Source: an uncultured Prevotellaceae bacterium
Lineage (GTDB): Bacteria > Bacteroidota > Bacteroidia > Bacteroidales > Bacteroidaceae
NCBI GenBank assembly: GCA_900316445.1
Contig: ONCZ01000019.1
Coordinates: forward strand, 42,710 to 106,709
DNA length: 64,000 bases
Direction of reading: 5' to 3'
Below the pieces are notes generated by a model. That model was not told the DNA's origin, did not search any database, and worked only from the letters and a program-made list of their open reading frames with translations. A program made the position numbers and the translations under genes. Positions 44,782-53,168 of the stretch are shown here, piece after piece. How positions within the stretch are numbered: position 1 is the stretch's first letter; each line of letters starts with the position of its first letter.

Positions 44782-44819
44782 CAAAAATAATATAAAATGT
44801 TTAATATAACAAACATTTT
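44782..44819 (-). promoter_or_regulatory. hipBA promoter with inverted-repeat operator
   Basis: -7 TATTTTTG (44789-44782), 20 nt, -33 TTTG (44813-44810). Perfect inverted repeat AAAATGTTT (44794-44802) / AAACATTTT (44811-44819), spacer 8 nt, covering the spacer and -33 box, as expected for HipB autorepression. Confidence 0.8.
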
Positions 44820-44873
44820 GGAGAAAATCTTTGTCTGACACCTCAATTTTATGAGTTTGGAACAAATATCACA

Positions 44874-45545
44874 CTATTGTTCTTGCATTAAGAACTCATA
44901 TATTCTTCTTAATGTTCCAGCCCACCTTGTCCATTTTAAGGCACTATACTCCAATCGAAGTGTCCTTTCATTCATATATACATGTTTGTTTACCTCAATC
45001 ATTACTGATGTATAAGGGAAAGGCATTTGAGGAGTAATTGAATTAGAAAAAGGCTTATTAATTTCGACAGTATATCCCATGCCTTTAAATACTTTTACAA
45101 TACCATTTACAATTTTACCATTATAAGACCAGTCATCGTTATGTCCAATACATATGTCACAATGGGACAAATCACTTGGAAACGAGTGACAATCTATAAG
45201 GACAGTGTTTGAGCTTTTAATCTGTTTTTTAAGGCACTTTTGGTGTTGTTCCCATAAACGCATTGTTTCCTTTATTTGTTTTTCAGTCATATCATTTCGT
45301 TTATGACCGTCATATTCTTTATAAATTATTCCTTGTCCTATTTCTTCTAATGGGTCGTTTTCAAGTCTTTCCGCATCACATACGAAACGTGAATAAGGAA
45401 ACACTACTGTGCTTACATCTTTTTGTCTTGACAAGGGTAAAAACAAAAAGTCTGTATACCAGTCAGTCCATCTATTAAGGCAATTATTTACAAAATATTG
45501 GTTACAAGGCCATCCTCCATAATTCAAAACTATATTTCTTTTCAT
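44874..45545 (-). CDS. N-formylglutamate amidohydrolase-like protein
   Basis: 223 residues from MKRNIVLNYGG. FGase family segments are seen: FPYSRFVCDAERLENDP (about 50-66), VLIDCHSFPS with the metal-binding Asp/His, YTVEINKPFSNSITP and VMIEVNKHVYMNE. Family members hydrolyse N-formylglutamate or related amides. Inside an accessory region its substrate is uncertain. An internal start after the AT-rich tract was chosen because the upstream extension is low-complexity. Confidence 0.75.
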   Translation of the reverse strand: MKRNIVLNYGGWPCNQYFVNNCLNRWTDWYTDFLFLPLSRQKDVSTVVFPYSRFVCDAERLENDPLEEIGQGIIYKEYDGHKRNDMTEKQIKETMRLWEQHQKCLKKQIKSSNTVLIDCHSFPSDLSHCDICIGHNDDWSYNGKIVNGIVKVFKGMGYTVEINKPFSNSITPQMPFPYTSVMIEVNKHVYMNERTLRLEYSALKWTRWAGTLRRIYEFLMQEQ

Positions 45546-45585
45546 CATCTTTTTTATTTTTTTTAATTTTATCGTTTCTTTTCTT

Positions 45586-45609
45586 AACACCAAGGATTTG
45601 AGGGGGGGG
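45586..45609. repeat. Degenerate copy of the CCTTGG element with G8 run
   Basis: Minus strand: a run of eight C, then TCAAATCCTTGGTG, but the TTTGAGG arm and the TATCTTTG box are lost. It lies between two minus-strand genes like the other copies. Confidence 0.45.
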
Positions 45610-45612
45610 TAT

Positions 45613-46503
45613 TTATTTGAGAGCGTCGAGGATGGCCTTGATCAGTTGAGGTGATTTGTAATCCTGGTCTGGCCCATATACGATGGCATATGAGAAGTTG
45701 ACGGCCAGACATTCTTCTGGAGCAGTCACGTAGTTTGTGTTGCGTCCCATCTTCTCCCAGAAGTCTGATGCTTCACGGATGGGGAAGCGGGTGCCTAAGT
45801 CGTCGAGGGGCACCAGGATGGTGTTCGTACAATTGAAGAATCGGGCCGGTTTGCCTTGTAATCTACTGGATTCTGCCCATGTCCTGCCATAGGTCGTTAT
45901 GAGCGCGCACTTCCTTTTCTCGCCCTTGATGGTGAACTCTGCGTAGTTGTCGATGTGCTCTACATCGGGGTTTGCCATGATCATACGCCTAATATGCTCT
46001 GGGAACTCAATGTCGTGGTCCATCACCGTGAAACCGATCAGGGCATACATCTTCTGGCGGAACTCCGGTGAACGGCGGGTTAGACAGTGAAACAACTCGT
46101 GGGCTATCAATTCCTTTCTGAAGGTATCGAGTCCAAACAAAGCATGGGCATTCAGGAATATCATGTTCCCAGACGTGTAAGCTGAGGCATTGCTTTCATC
46201 CTTCATAGTGGTCTTGACGAAGACGATTTCGTCAGGAAGAGGCAGTTTGCATTCGAATTGATAAAACCTGTACTCAATGAAATGAATTACTCCCATGACG
46301 ATATCTATCTCTCCTTGGGTGAAGTCTAACACCTGTGACTGAGCGAACGAAATGAGTTCGTCGAGCGTAGCATTTTCCTTCCTGGCTCGCCAGTCGATGT
46401 CCACCTGAGTCAGACGGTTGTAGTATTGAGTGTTGCCCAATATCAGTTGCTGCCCTTCTTCTTTCGAGGCAAAGCGTACGTTTAGTTTGTTATTCTTATT
46501 CAT
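45613..46503 (-). CDS. HExxH putative metallopeptidase
   Basis: 296 residues from MNKNNKLNVRF; the longer frame overlaps the aat promoter and is rejected. A zinc-protease motif HELFHCL (HExxH) lies near residue 138-144 (FRKELIAHELFHCLTRR), preceded by a hydrophobic strand and the AHALFG segment, with acidic residues downstream. No signal peptide. Family not recognised beyond zincin-like. It is the third putative metalloprotease gene in this 5-kb stretch. Confidence 0.6.
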   Translation of the reverse strand: MNKNNKLNVRFASKEEGQQLILGNTQYYNRLTQVDIDWRARKENATLDELISFAQSQVLDFTQGEIDIVMGVIHFIEYRFYQFECKLPLPDEIVFVKTTMKDESNASAYTSGNMIFLNAHALFGLDTFRKELIAHELFHCLTRRSPEFRQKMYALIGFTVMDHDIEFPEHIRRMIMANPDVEHIDNYAEFTIKGEKRKCALITTYGRTWAESSRLQGKPARFFNCTNTILVPLDDLGTRFPIREASDFWEKMGRNTNYVTAPEECLAVNFSYAIVYGPDQDYKSPQLIKAILDALK

Positions 46504-46642
46504 ATGATGTATAGATATTGTTTTTCTGTTTCTAAGCACAAAGGTGGGAAAATATATTGTATTTAGTTGCAGAGTTATATCTATAATCTCCATGTGGTCT
46601 TTTTTTTTTCGCGGAAGCGGCGGTGATTTCGATAAAATATCG

Positions 46643-46650
46643 TATCTTTG
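46643..46650 (+). promoter_or_regulatory. -7 box of the aat-clpS-clpA operon
   Basis: TATCTTTG, 26 nt before the aat ATG; the -33 box is not distinct. Confidence 0.6.
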
Positions 46651-46675
46651 CAACGAAGTTTGAAAAAGAAGACGT

Positions 46676-47329
46676 ATGGCAGTGTTTAGACTGGACAAGC
46701 GACTGCGTTTTCCCGACCCGCATCTGGGCGAGGAAGACGGTCTGGTGGCGGTGGGGGGCGACCTCAGCGTGGACAGGCTGATACTGGCCTACTCCATCGG
46801 GTTCTTCCCGTGGTTCTCTTTCCGCGACCAGAAGGAGCCGTTGTGGTATTGTCCGTTGCAGCGGTTCGTGATCTTCCCCGAAGAGATTCACGTGAGTCAC
46901 TCGATGCGGCAGCTGATGAAGAAGACGAGCCTGAGGGTGACGATCAACCAGGATTTCGAGGGGGTGATCAGCGGGTGTGCCACTGCCCAGAACCGCAATC
47001 AGGAGGAAGGCGCATGGCTGGGACCAGAGATCATGATGGCGTATACGGAACTGCACCGACAGGGCTTTGCGGCCAGCGTGGAGGTGTGGGATGACGAAAG
47101 GCTGGTGGGCGGTCTGTACGGCGTGAACCTGGGTACGAGTTTCTTCGGCGAGAGCATGTTCTCGCTGGTGCCGAATGCGTCGAAGCTGGCGCTGATCTTT
47201 CTGGCGCGTACGTTCGGGGCGCTGGGCGGAAAGCTGATTGACTGTCAGTTTGAGACACCGCATCTGAAGACGATGGGGGGAAGGTATATCAGTTATGAGG
47301 AATACATCAGAATCATTAGAAAATTATAA
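46676..47329 (+). CDS. aat: Leucyl/phenylalanyl-tRNA-protein transferase
   Basis: 217 residues, standard length. Conserved blocks: FPDPHLGEEDGLVAVGGDLS (13-32), AYSIGFFPWF, LWYCPLQRFVIFP, GAWLGPEIMMAY, GLYGVNLGTSFFGESMFS (about 146-163), ASKLALIFLARTF and LIDCQFETPHLKTMGG. The enzyme adds Leu or Phe to N-terminal Arg/Lys proteins, marking them for ClpAP through ClpS. Its genes for adaptor and unfoldase follow directly, so the operon encodes a complete N-degron route. Confidence 0.97.
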   Translation: MAVFRLDKRLRFPDPHLGEEDGLVAVGGDLSVDRLILAYSIGFFPWFSFRDQKEPLWYCPLQRFVIFPEEIHVSHSMRQLMKKTSLRVTINQDFEGVISGCATAQNRNQEEGAWLGPEIMMAYTELHRQGFAASVEVWDDERLVGGLYGVNLGTSFFGESMFSLVPNASKLALIFLARTFGALGGKLIDCQFETPHLKTMGGRYISYEEYIRIIRKL

Positions 47330-47429
47330 AATTAAAAAATTAAAAAATTATAAGGACTAGGAAATTAGGAAAATTATAAAATTAAAAGACTAGATAATTA
47401 AAAAAATTATAAAATTAGAAAATTAAAAG
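47330..47429. repeat. AT-rich spacer of iterated AAAATTA units
   Basis: Nearly pure A/T iterations (AAATTATAAAATTAAAAAAT) separate aat and clpS. Similar tracts lie at 47739-47790 and, in opposite sense, 51905-51945. They look like a spreading low-complexity spacer family rather than promoters. Confidence 0.6.
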
Positions 47430-47738
47430 ATGGCGAAGGAACAATCTGCAACGAGGGAGAGGCAACGGACGGATCTGAGGGAGCCGAGACGCTATAAGGT
47501 GACCATCTACAACGATGACTTCACGACGATGGAGTTCGTGGTGAAGATATTGGTACAGGTGTTTTTGAAGAGCGAGGCGGAGGCGGAGGCGCTGATGCTG
47601 CAGGTACACCACTCGGATAAGGCGGTGGTGGGAATCTATAGTTACGACGTGGCGACCTCGAAGGTGAGGAAGGCGACGAATATGGCGAGAGAGGCGGGGT
47701 TTCCGCTGAGATTGACAGTGGAGCCGGAGGAGGAGTAA
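47430..47738 (+). CDS. clpS: ATP-dependent Clp protease adaptor ClpS
   Basis: 102 residues. Typical ClpS core: RYKVTIYNDDFTTMEFVVKILVQVF (21-45) with the N-degron pocket residues N-D-D, HHSDKAVVGIYSYDVATSKV and FPLRLTVEPEE. It delivers N-degron substrates to ClpA and lies between aat and clpA. Confidence 0.96.
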   Translation: MAKEQSATRERQRTDLREPRRYKVTIYNDDFTTMEFVVKILVQVFLKSEAEAEALMLQVHHSDKAVVGIYSYDVATSKVRKATNMAREAGFPLRLTVEPEEE

Positions 47739-47792
47739 AAAATTAAAAAATTAAAGAATTAAAAAATTAAAAGGGCCGCGGACACAGATTTT

Positions 47793-50036
47793 ATGGCAGA
47801 GATAAGACAGACGGAACGGACGAGAGAGGTGCTGAAAGAGACGATGGCGTGCTGTCAGGAGTACAGACACGAATTCGTGATGCCGGAACATTTGTTGCTG
47901 GTGCTGACGGACGATGAGTGCTTCGGCAATACGCTGAACGATTATTATCCGTCGCTTTCGTTAGCAGAGCAAATAGAGGAGGAACTGGCGAAGATGGAGA
48001 CGGTGCCGGAGGAGAAGGCGTATGAACCGGAGGCGTCGGTGCAGATGGGACACGTGATTGAGTTTGCCTGTCAGCAGGTGGTGAACAGCAGCGCGAAGGC
48101 TCTCGACCTACCCCACCTCGTGATGGGCATCCTAAGCCTGAAGGAGTCGTGGGCGTGCTATCTGCTGAAGGAGGCGCTGGGCGACAGGGAGAGTGAGTTT
48201 ATGAGCCAGCTGATCAGCGCGTATGAGTTTGATGACCGGCTGGAGGAGGATACGTCGGGAAATTCAAGACAACCCAAGGAACAGGCAGCGTGGCGGCGAC
48301 TGGTGACCTGCATGAACGAGCTGTATCAGCAGCATAACCCGCTGATAGGGCGTGAGCAGGAACTGGAACGGACGATCCAGGTGCTGTGCCGGCGCGATAA
48401 GAACAATCCGCTACACGTGGGTGAGCCCGGTGTGGGCAAGACGGCCCTCGTGTGGGGTCTGGCGAGGATGATTGAGGAGGGAAAGGTGCCGGAGCGCCTG
48501 AAGGGCAGCCGCATCTACCAGCTCGACATCGGCACGCTGCTGGCAGGCACGCAGTATCGCGGTGACTTCGAGAACCGCATCAAGCAGATCATGGACGGTA
48601 TACAGGAGGAGAGTCATAAGAACATCGTGTACATCGACGAGATCCATACGCTGGTGGGAGCCGGTGCGACGGGCGAGGGATCGATGGACGCATCGAACAT
48701 GCTGAAGCCGTATTTGGAATCGGGCTCCATCCGGTTCATCGGCTCGACGACCTACGAGGAGTATAACCGTTATTTCTCACGCTCGAAGGGACTGGTGAGG
48801 CGGTTCCAGCAGATTGACATCCCCGAGCCGACGCCTGAGGAGACGAAGCACATCGTGAGGCAGTTGCGGGAGCAGTATGAGAAATTCCACGGGGTGACCT
48901 ACGACGAGGCGGCACTCGACTTCGCGGTGGATGCGAGCTATAAGTTCGTGAATGACCGGTTCCTGCCCGACAAGGCGATAGACCTCATCGACGAAGCGGG
49001 AGCCTCGTTCGAGAGTGAAGAGTTAAGAGTGAAGAGTGAAGAATCTGCTGCCGCCGTTGTGACGAAGGCGGACATTGCAGAGGTGCTAGCGAAGACGTGC
49101 AAGGTGGATGCGCTGGCGATGAAGGAGGACGAGGACAACAGCGTGCTGGAGACGCTGGCTCCGCGACTGCTTGCGAAGATATACGGTCAGGACGAGGCCA
49201 TCCAGCAGGTGGTGGAGGCGGTACAGCTGTCGAAGGCTGGTCTGCTGGACGACAACAAGCCGTTGGCATCGCTGCTGTTTGTAGGGCCTACGGGCGTGGG
49301 TAAGACGGAGGTGGCGCGGGTGCTGGCGAAGGAGCTGGGCATCACGCTACAGCGCTTTGACATGAGTGAGTACACCGAGAAGCACACGGTGGCAAAGCTG
49401 ATCGGATCGCCTGCGGGTTATGTGGGCTATGAGGACGGCGGTCTGCTGACGGATGCCATCCGCAAGACGCCCAACTGCGTGCTGCTGCTCGACGAGATAG
49501 AGAAGGCGCATCAGGACATCTACAACATCCTGTTGCAGGTGATGGACTATGCCCGTCTGACGGACAACAAGGGACGGAAGGCAGACTTCCGCAACGTGAT
49601 CCTCATCATGACCTCGAACGCCGGAGCGCAGTTTGCCGGTCAGGCGAACATCGGATTCACGGGGAAGGTGTCGCGAGGCGAGGCAATGCTGAAACAGGTG
49701 AAGAAGACGTTTAAGCCCGAGTTTATCAACAGGCTCAGCGGGACGGTGGTGTTCAACGATATGGATGAACAGATGGCGACGCTGATCCTGCGCAAGAAAC
49801 TGGGAGAGTTGCAGGAGAAACTGACTGCCAAGCAGGTGGTGATGACGCTGACCGACGAGGCATTCGCACAGCTGTTGAAGGAGGGCTTCACCCGTGAGTA
49901 TGGTGCCCGTGAGATGGACCGCGTCATCGCCCAGAGGCTGAAACCGCTGCTGATGCGGGAGATACTCTTCGGCAGTCTGAAGCAGGGCGGCAAGGTCAGA
50001 GTAGGAACAGACAAAGAGAAACTAACCATTTTGTGA
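47793..50036 (+). CDS. clpA: ClpA unfoldase of the ClpAP protease
   Basis: 747 residues. Clp N-domain (1-150), D1 with Walker [10 protein letters not shown] near 211 and [20 protein letters not shown]2 with GPTGVGKTE near 498, [15 protein letters not shown]-type Walker B ([12 protein letters not shown]) and a C-terminal [11 protein letters not shown] helix. ClpA unfolds substrates for ClpP. Between D1 and D2, residues about 405-416 ([12 protein letters not shown]) are encoded by a GTGAAGAG repeat typical of noncoding DNA, an in-frame insertion. The operon context and the AAA+ order favour ClpA over ClpB/ClpC (no middle coiled coil). Confidence 0.95.
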   Translation: MAEIRQTERTREVLKETMACCQEYRHEFVMPEHLLLVLTDDECFGNTLNDYYPSLSLAEQIEEELAKMETVPEEKAYEPEASVQMGHVIEFACQQVVNSSAKALDLPHLVMGILSLKESWACYLLKEALGDRESEFMSQLISAYEFDDRLEEDTSGNSRQPKEQAAWRRLVTCMNELYQQHNPLIGREQELERTIQVLCRRDKNNPLHVGEPGVGKTALVWGLARMIEEGKVPERLKGSRIYQLDIGTLLAGTQYRGDFENRIKQIMDGIQEESHKNIVYIDEIHTLVGAGATGEGSMDASNMLKPYLESGSIRFIGSTTYEEYNRYFSRSKGLVRRFQQIDIPEPTPEETKHIVRQLREQYEKFHGVTYDEAALDFAVDASYKFVNDRFLPDKAIDLIDEAGASFESEELRVKSEESAAAVVTKADIAEVLAKTCKVDALAMKEDEDNSVLETLAPRLLAKIYGQDEAIQQVVEAVQLSKAGLLDDNKPLASLLFVGPTGVGKTEVARVLAKELGITLQRFDMSEYTEKHTVAKLIGSPAGYVGYEDGGLLTDAIRKTPNCVLLLDEIEKAHQDIYNILLQVMDYARLTDNKGRKADFRNVILIMTSNAGAQFAGQANIGFTGKVSRGEAMLKQVKKTFKPEFINRLSGTVVFNDMDEQMATLILRKKLGELQEKLTAKQVVMTLTDEAFAQLLKEGFTREYGAREMDRVIAQRLKPLLMREILFGSLKQGGKVRVGTDKEKLTIL
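49011..49047. repeat. GTGAAGAG-type repeat within clpA
   Basis: Three iterations of AGAGTGAAGA / AGAGTTAAGA in phase with the reading frame, at the linker between the two ATPase modules. Confidence 0.65.
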
Positions 50037-50041
50037 CTCAT

Positions 50042-51214
50042 ATGAAGACTAACAAACTATTGCTGGCCGTGCTGCTGACGGCCGTTGTCTGCACGCAGGT
50101 TGCAGCGCAGGGATTCCGTAACGAGAGTTTCCCCGAGGGGTCGTACTCTCCAGTGACTAACGTCAATCGCGCCGGATGTCCGCGTGTCTTGTCAGACCGC
50201 AGCGTGATGTTCCGAGTGAACGCCCCGCAGGCACAGCAGGTGCAGATAGACCTGTGCGGCACGAAGTACGACATGCAGAAGGGCGATGACGGCAGCTGGA
50301 CGGTGACCACGATGCCGCAGGTGCCGGGATTCCACTATTATTTCCTGATCGTCGACGGTGTGTCGGTGGCCGATCCCGCCAGCCAGTCGTTCTATGGCTG
50401 CGGCCGTTGGTCGAGTGCCATCGAGGTGAAGGAGGATGGATGCGAGGACTTCGAGGTGCAGGATGTGCCCCGGGGAGAGGTGCGCACGGTGTATTACTTC
50501 TCGAAGGTCGATGAGTCGTGGCGCCCGCTGCTGGTCTATACGCCGGCAGGCTATCGTGAGGGGGTGCAGGACTATCCCGTGGTGTATATCCAGCACGGCG
50601 GCGGTGAGGATCATCGCGGCTGGATGGAACAGGGACGGACGGCGCAGATCATGGACAACCTGATTGCGCAAGGCAAGGCGGTGCCGATGATCGTGGTGAG
50701 TTCGAACAGCAATGTGCGTTCGCGCAACGGTGGTTTCGGTGGTGGATACAGCTGGCAGGGGATGCAGGCGTTCCGCTCGGAGCTGATAGAGAATGTGATC
50801 CCGTTTGTGGAGAAGACCTACCGCGTGAAGAAGGACCGGAAAAGCCGCGCGATGTGCGGTCTGTCGATGGGCGGCGGACAGTCATTCTATATCGGTCTGC
50901 GCGACCCCGAGGTGTTTGCCAACGTGGGGGTGTTCTCGACGGGCATGTTCGGCGGCATCCAAGGTGCGTCGAACTTCGACCTGGAGAAAGAGGTGCCCGG
51001 CATCCTGACGGACACGAGGACATTCAACAGCCAGTTTGACGTGTTCTTCATGAGCTGTGGCGAGCAGGATCCGCGTATCGACTACACGCGCAACATCGTG
51101 AAGAAGATGCAGGACGGCGGCGTAGGCGTGCGCTTCAACTCCTACCCGGGCGACCATGAGTGGCAGGTATGGCGCAAGTCGCTGCACGAATTCGCGCAAT
51201 ACTTATTTAAATAG
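50042..51214 (+). CDS. Secreted CE1-like esterase with CBM48-like N-domain
   Basis: 390 residues from MKTNKLLLAVLLTAVVCTQV (signal peptide, cleavage after AAA/AQ near 22); a GTG 9 nt upstream overlapping clpA is less likely. Residues 45-125 look like an E-set/CBM48 sandwich (VMFRVNAPQAQQVQIDL). The esterase domain has VYIQHGGGED, the nucleophile elbow GLSMGGGQ near 281-288, an acidic residue in CGEQDPR and the catalytic His in GDHEWQVW. Feruloyl or acetyl-xylan esterases have this architecture; it probably acts on plant polysaccharide in the periplasm. It overlaps the convergent RsbW-like gene by 12 nt. Confidence 0.88.
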   Translation: MKTNKLLLAVLLTAVVCTQVAAQGFRNESFPEGSYSPVTNVNRAGCPRVLSDRSVMFRVNAPQAQQVQIDLCGTKYDMQKGDDGSWTVTTMPQVPGFHYYFLIVDGVSVADPASQSFYGCGRWSSAIEVKEDGCEDFEVQDVPRGEVRTVYYFSKVDESWRPLLVYTPAGYREGVQDYPVVYIQHGGGEDHRGWMEQGRTAQIMDNLIAQGKAVPMIVVSSNSNVRSRNGGFGGGYSWQGMQAFRSELIENVIPFVEKTYRVKKDRKSRAMCGLSMGGGQSFYIGLRDPEVFANVGVFSTGMFGGIQGASNFDLEKEVPGILTDTRTFNSQFDVFFMSCGEQDPRIDYTRNIVKKMQDGGVGVRFNSYPGDHEWQVWRKSLHEFAQYLFK

Positions 51215-51610
51215 TTTCTCGATGGTGAGGACATTCTTGTTGTCCTCGTAGGCATAACGCACATCATCCATCTTCTTCTTGACGAGGAAGATGCCCAGTC
51301 CCCCGATGCGACGCTGTTTCCAAGGCAGCTTCGTGTCGGGTTTCTTATGCTCCAGCGGGTTGAAGGGCATACCGCCGTCCTTGAAACGGATCACGATGCG
51401 CTCGTCGGTCTTCTCAACGTCCACTTCGAGAAATCCTTCCACATCCTCAGGATAGGCGTAGGAAGTGATGTTCATCACCAGCTCCTCGCAGGCCAGCCGG
51501 ATGAGCATCAGGTCCTTGATGGCGCATGAGGAGACCTCGGGCGTCTGGAGGATGGCCTTGAGTATCTCGCGGGCCTTCCCGCTGATGGGCTGGAAACGCA
51601 GTACGCTCAT
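51203..51610 (-). CDS. RsbW-like anti-sigma ATP-binding (HATPase_c_2) protein
   Basis: 135 residues with GHKL ATPase motifs: N-box ACEELVMNITSYAYPE (41-56), G1-like FKDGGMPFNP and G2-like RRIGGLGIFLVKKKMDDV. It is the kinase of a partner-switching module and would phosphorylate the STAS protein encoded 18 nt upstream. The operon order is amylase, SpoIIE-type phosphatase, STAS, RsbW. Confidence 0.88.
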   Translation of the reverse strand: MSVLRFQPISGKAREILKAILQTPEVSSCAIKDLMLIRLACEELVMNITSYAYPEDVEGFLEVDVEKTDERIVIRFKDGGMPFNPLEHKKPDTKLPWKQRRIGGLGIFLVKKKMDDVRYAYEDNKNVLTIEKLFK

Positions 51611-51628
51611 AGCTGCCGGTTTAGATCA

Positions 51629-51904
51629 CTACGCATAATCGAAGAACTCAGTGAAGCCTGTGACATCCATGATGTCCTTCACCTCGGCGTTCACGCTTTT
51701 CAGACAGAGGTTCAGTCCTTTCGAGGCCGCCACCTTCTTCGTATAGAGCAACACGCGCAAGCCCGTACTGGAGATGTATTTGCAGTCGGTCATATCGAGC
51801 ACCGCATTGCAGCCTTTATCCAAAATGGCCTTCAGACCGTCTTGTACTTCCTGAGAGTTGAAAGAATCCAACTCGCCACCTAACTTATAAACTTCCGTAT
51901 CCAT
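51629..51904 (-). CDS. STAS-domain anti-sigma-factor antagonist
   Basis: 91 residues, the whole being a STAS domain: KLGGELDSFNSQEV, AVLDMTDCKYISSTGLRVLL with the phosphorylatable Ser in ISSTGLR (about 56-62), and a C-terminal FTEFF helix. It is the switch protein between the kinase (downstream) and the phosphatase (upstream). Confidence 0.9.
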   Translation of the reverse strand: MDTEVYKLGGELDSFNSQEVQDGLKAILDKGCNAVLDMTDCKYISSTGLRVLLYTKKVAASKGLNLCLKSVNAEVKDIMDVTGFTEFFDYA

Positions 51905-51942
51905 ATAATTTTTTAATTCTTTAATTCTTTAATTTTCTAATT

Positions 51943-53154
51943 TTATAATCTTCTGATCGCCAGCATCGTGAGGTCGTCGCTCTGGGGCGCATCGCCCACA
52001 AACGCGTGTACAGCCTGAGTTATCTGCTCTATCTGCTCCTGACAGCCCACCCCACCCTGTAGCTGAGCCATCAGTCTCTCGCTGCCGAACTGCTTATGTT
52101 CCTGGGTCATCGCCTCCGTCAGGCCGTCGGTATAGAGGAAGAGCATTGCGCCAGGCGCTAAAGTGTATTCCTTTTCGTCGTAAGTCGCGTCGTCGGAAAC
52201 GCCCAGAGGCAGGTTGGGCTTCGCATCGAGGAATTGTCCATTCTTCATCGTTCCTTGTCCATTGCCAATGACGATCGGCTTATTATGTCCCGCATTGCAG
52301 CAGCGCAGCAGTCCGGTCTTCAGGTCGAGCATACCCATGAAGAAGGTTACGAAGATACACGTCTCGTTGCCTTCGCACGTGTTCCTGTTGATATAAGCGG
52401 TGATCTTCGCCACATCGTCCACATGACTGGCCGCAATGCGGAACTGACAGAGCGTGGTCGCCATCACCAATGCGGCTGGCACACCCTTGCCCGAGACGTC
52501 GCCGATGCAGAAGAAGAGTTTCCCGTCGCGCACCAGAAAGTCGTAGAGATCGCCGCCCACCTCACGGGCTGGTGTCAATGAGCCGAAGACATCAAAGCCC
52601 TCGTTCAGACCCCTATCGCCCCCTCGCTCGGCTTCGCCGCTTCGCTTTGCGAAGAACTTAGGGGGCATTTTCGGCAGCATCGACAGCTGGATGTCCTGCG
52701 CCACCTTCAGTTCTCCCTCGATGCGACCTCTCTCCGCGTTCACGATCTTCAGTTCCTCCATCTGTCGGGCCAGCGACTGCTGCATCGTACTGAACGAATG
52801 GTACAGCCGTTGCATCTCGTCCTCCGAATGGATCTCGGGCAGCGTCGCCTGCAGATTACCTTGCGCCACTTCGTCGGCAGCCTGGGTGAACGTAGTCAGT
52901 GGGGCTATCAGCCGATGGATGGTCCGTCGCAGAATGATGGTGATCAGCACCAGCGTCAGGATAGACAGCAGCGTCAGTCCTATCGACATCCTCCTCATAC
53001 CGATAGCATAGAGGATACCGTTTTCCTCGATGGCCCTCACGACCTTCAGCACGAGACCGTTACCCACATAGGCCGAGATGCCAAGCACCACGACCACATA
53101 CAACACCACCCTCAAGGTGATGCGGCTGGCGAGCGACTCACGGATGCGCTTCAT
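51943..53154 (-). CDS. Membrane HAMP-SpoIIE (PP2C) phosphatase
   Basis: 403 residues. Two membrane helices (13-35 and about 55-77), a HAMP-like region and coiled coil (80-160), then a PP2C/SpoIIE phosphatase: FGSLTPAREVGGDLYDF, KLFFCIGDVSGKGVPAALVMA, NAGHNKPIV, LFLYTDGLTEAM and DDLTMLAI. It probably dephosphorylates the STAS protein in response to an envelope signal. Two inserts (AKRSGEAERGGDRG near 170 and GNGQGTMKNGQ near 300) are coded by palindromic or repetitive DNA of intergenic type. It is 14 nt from the amylase gene. Confidence 0.9.
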   Translation of the reverse strand: MKRIRESLASRITLRVVLYVVVVLGISAYVGNGLVLKVVRAIEENGILYAIGMRRMSIGLTLLSILTLVLITIILRRTIHRLIAPLTTFTQAADEVAQGNLQATLPEIHSEDEMQRLYHSFSTMQQSLARQMEELKIVNAERGRIEGELKVAQDIQLSMLPKMPPKFFAKRSGEAERGGDRGLNEGFDVFGSLTPAREVGGDLYDFLVRDGKLFFCIGDVSGKGVPAALVMATTLCQFRIAASHVDDVAKITAYINRNTCEGNETCIFVTFFMGMLDLKTGLLRCCNAGHNKPIVIGNGQGTMKNGQFLDAKPNLPLGVSDDATYDEKEYTLAPGAMLFLYTDGLTEAMTQEHKQFGSERLMAQLQGGVGCQEQIEQITQAVHAFVGDAPQSDDLTMLAIRRL

Positions 53155-53168
53155 AAAGGGCGATACTA

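Noticed and set aside
45602-45609. G8 run as a phase-variable switch
   Set aside because: It lies after a stop codon and not in a promoter or reading frame, so slippage would have no clear effect.
46532-47263. 243-aa - strand frame opposite aat
   Set aside because: Antisense to aat, His/Arg/Gln-rich shadow of GC-rich coding DNA.
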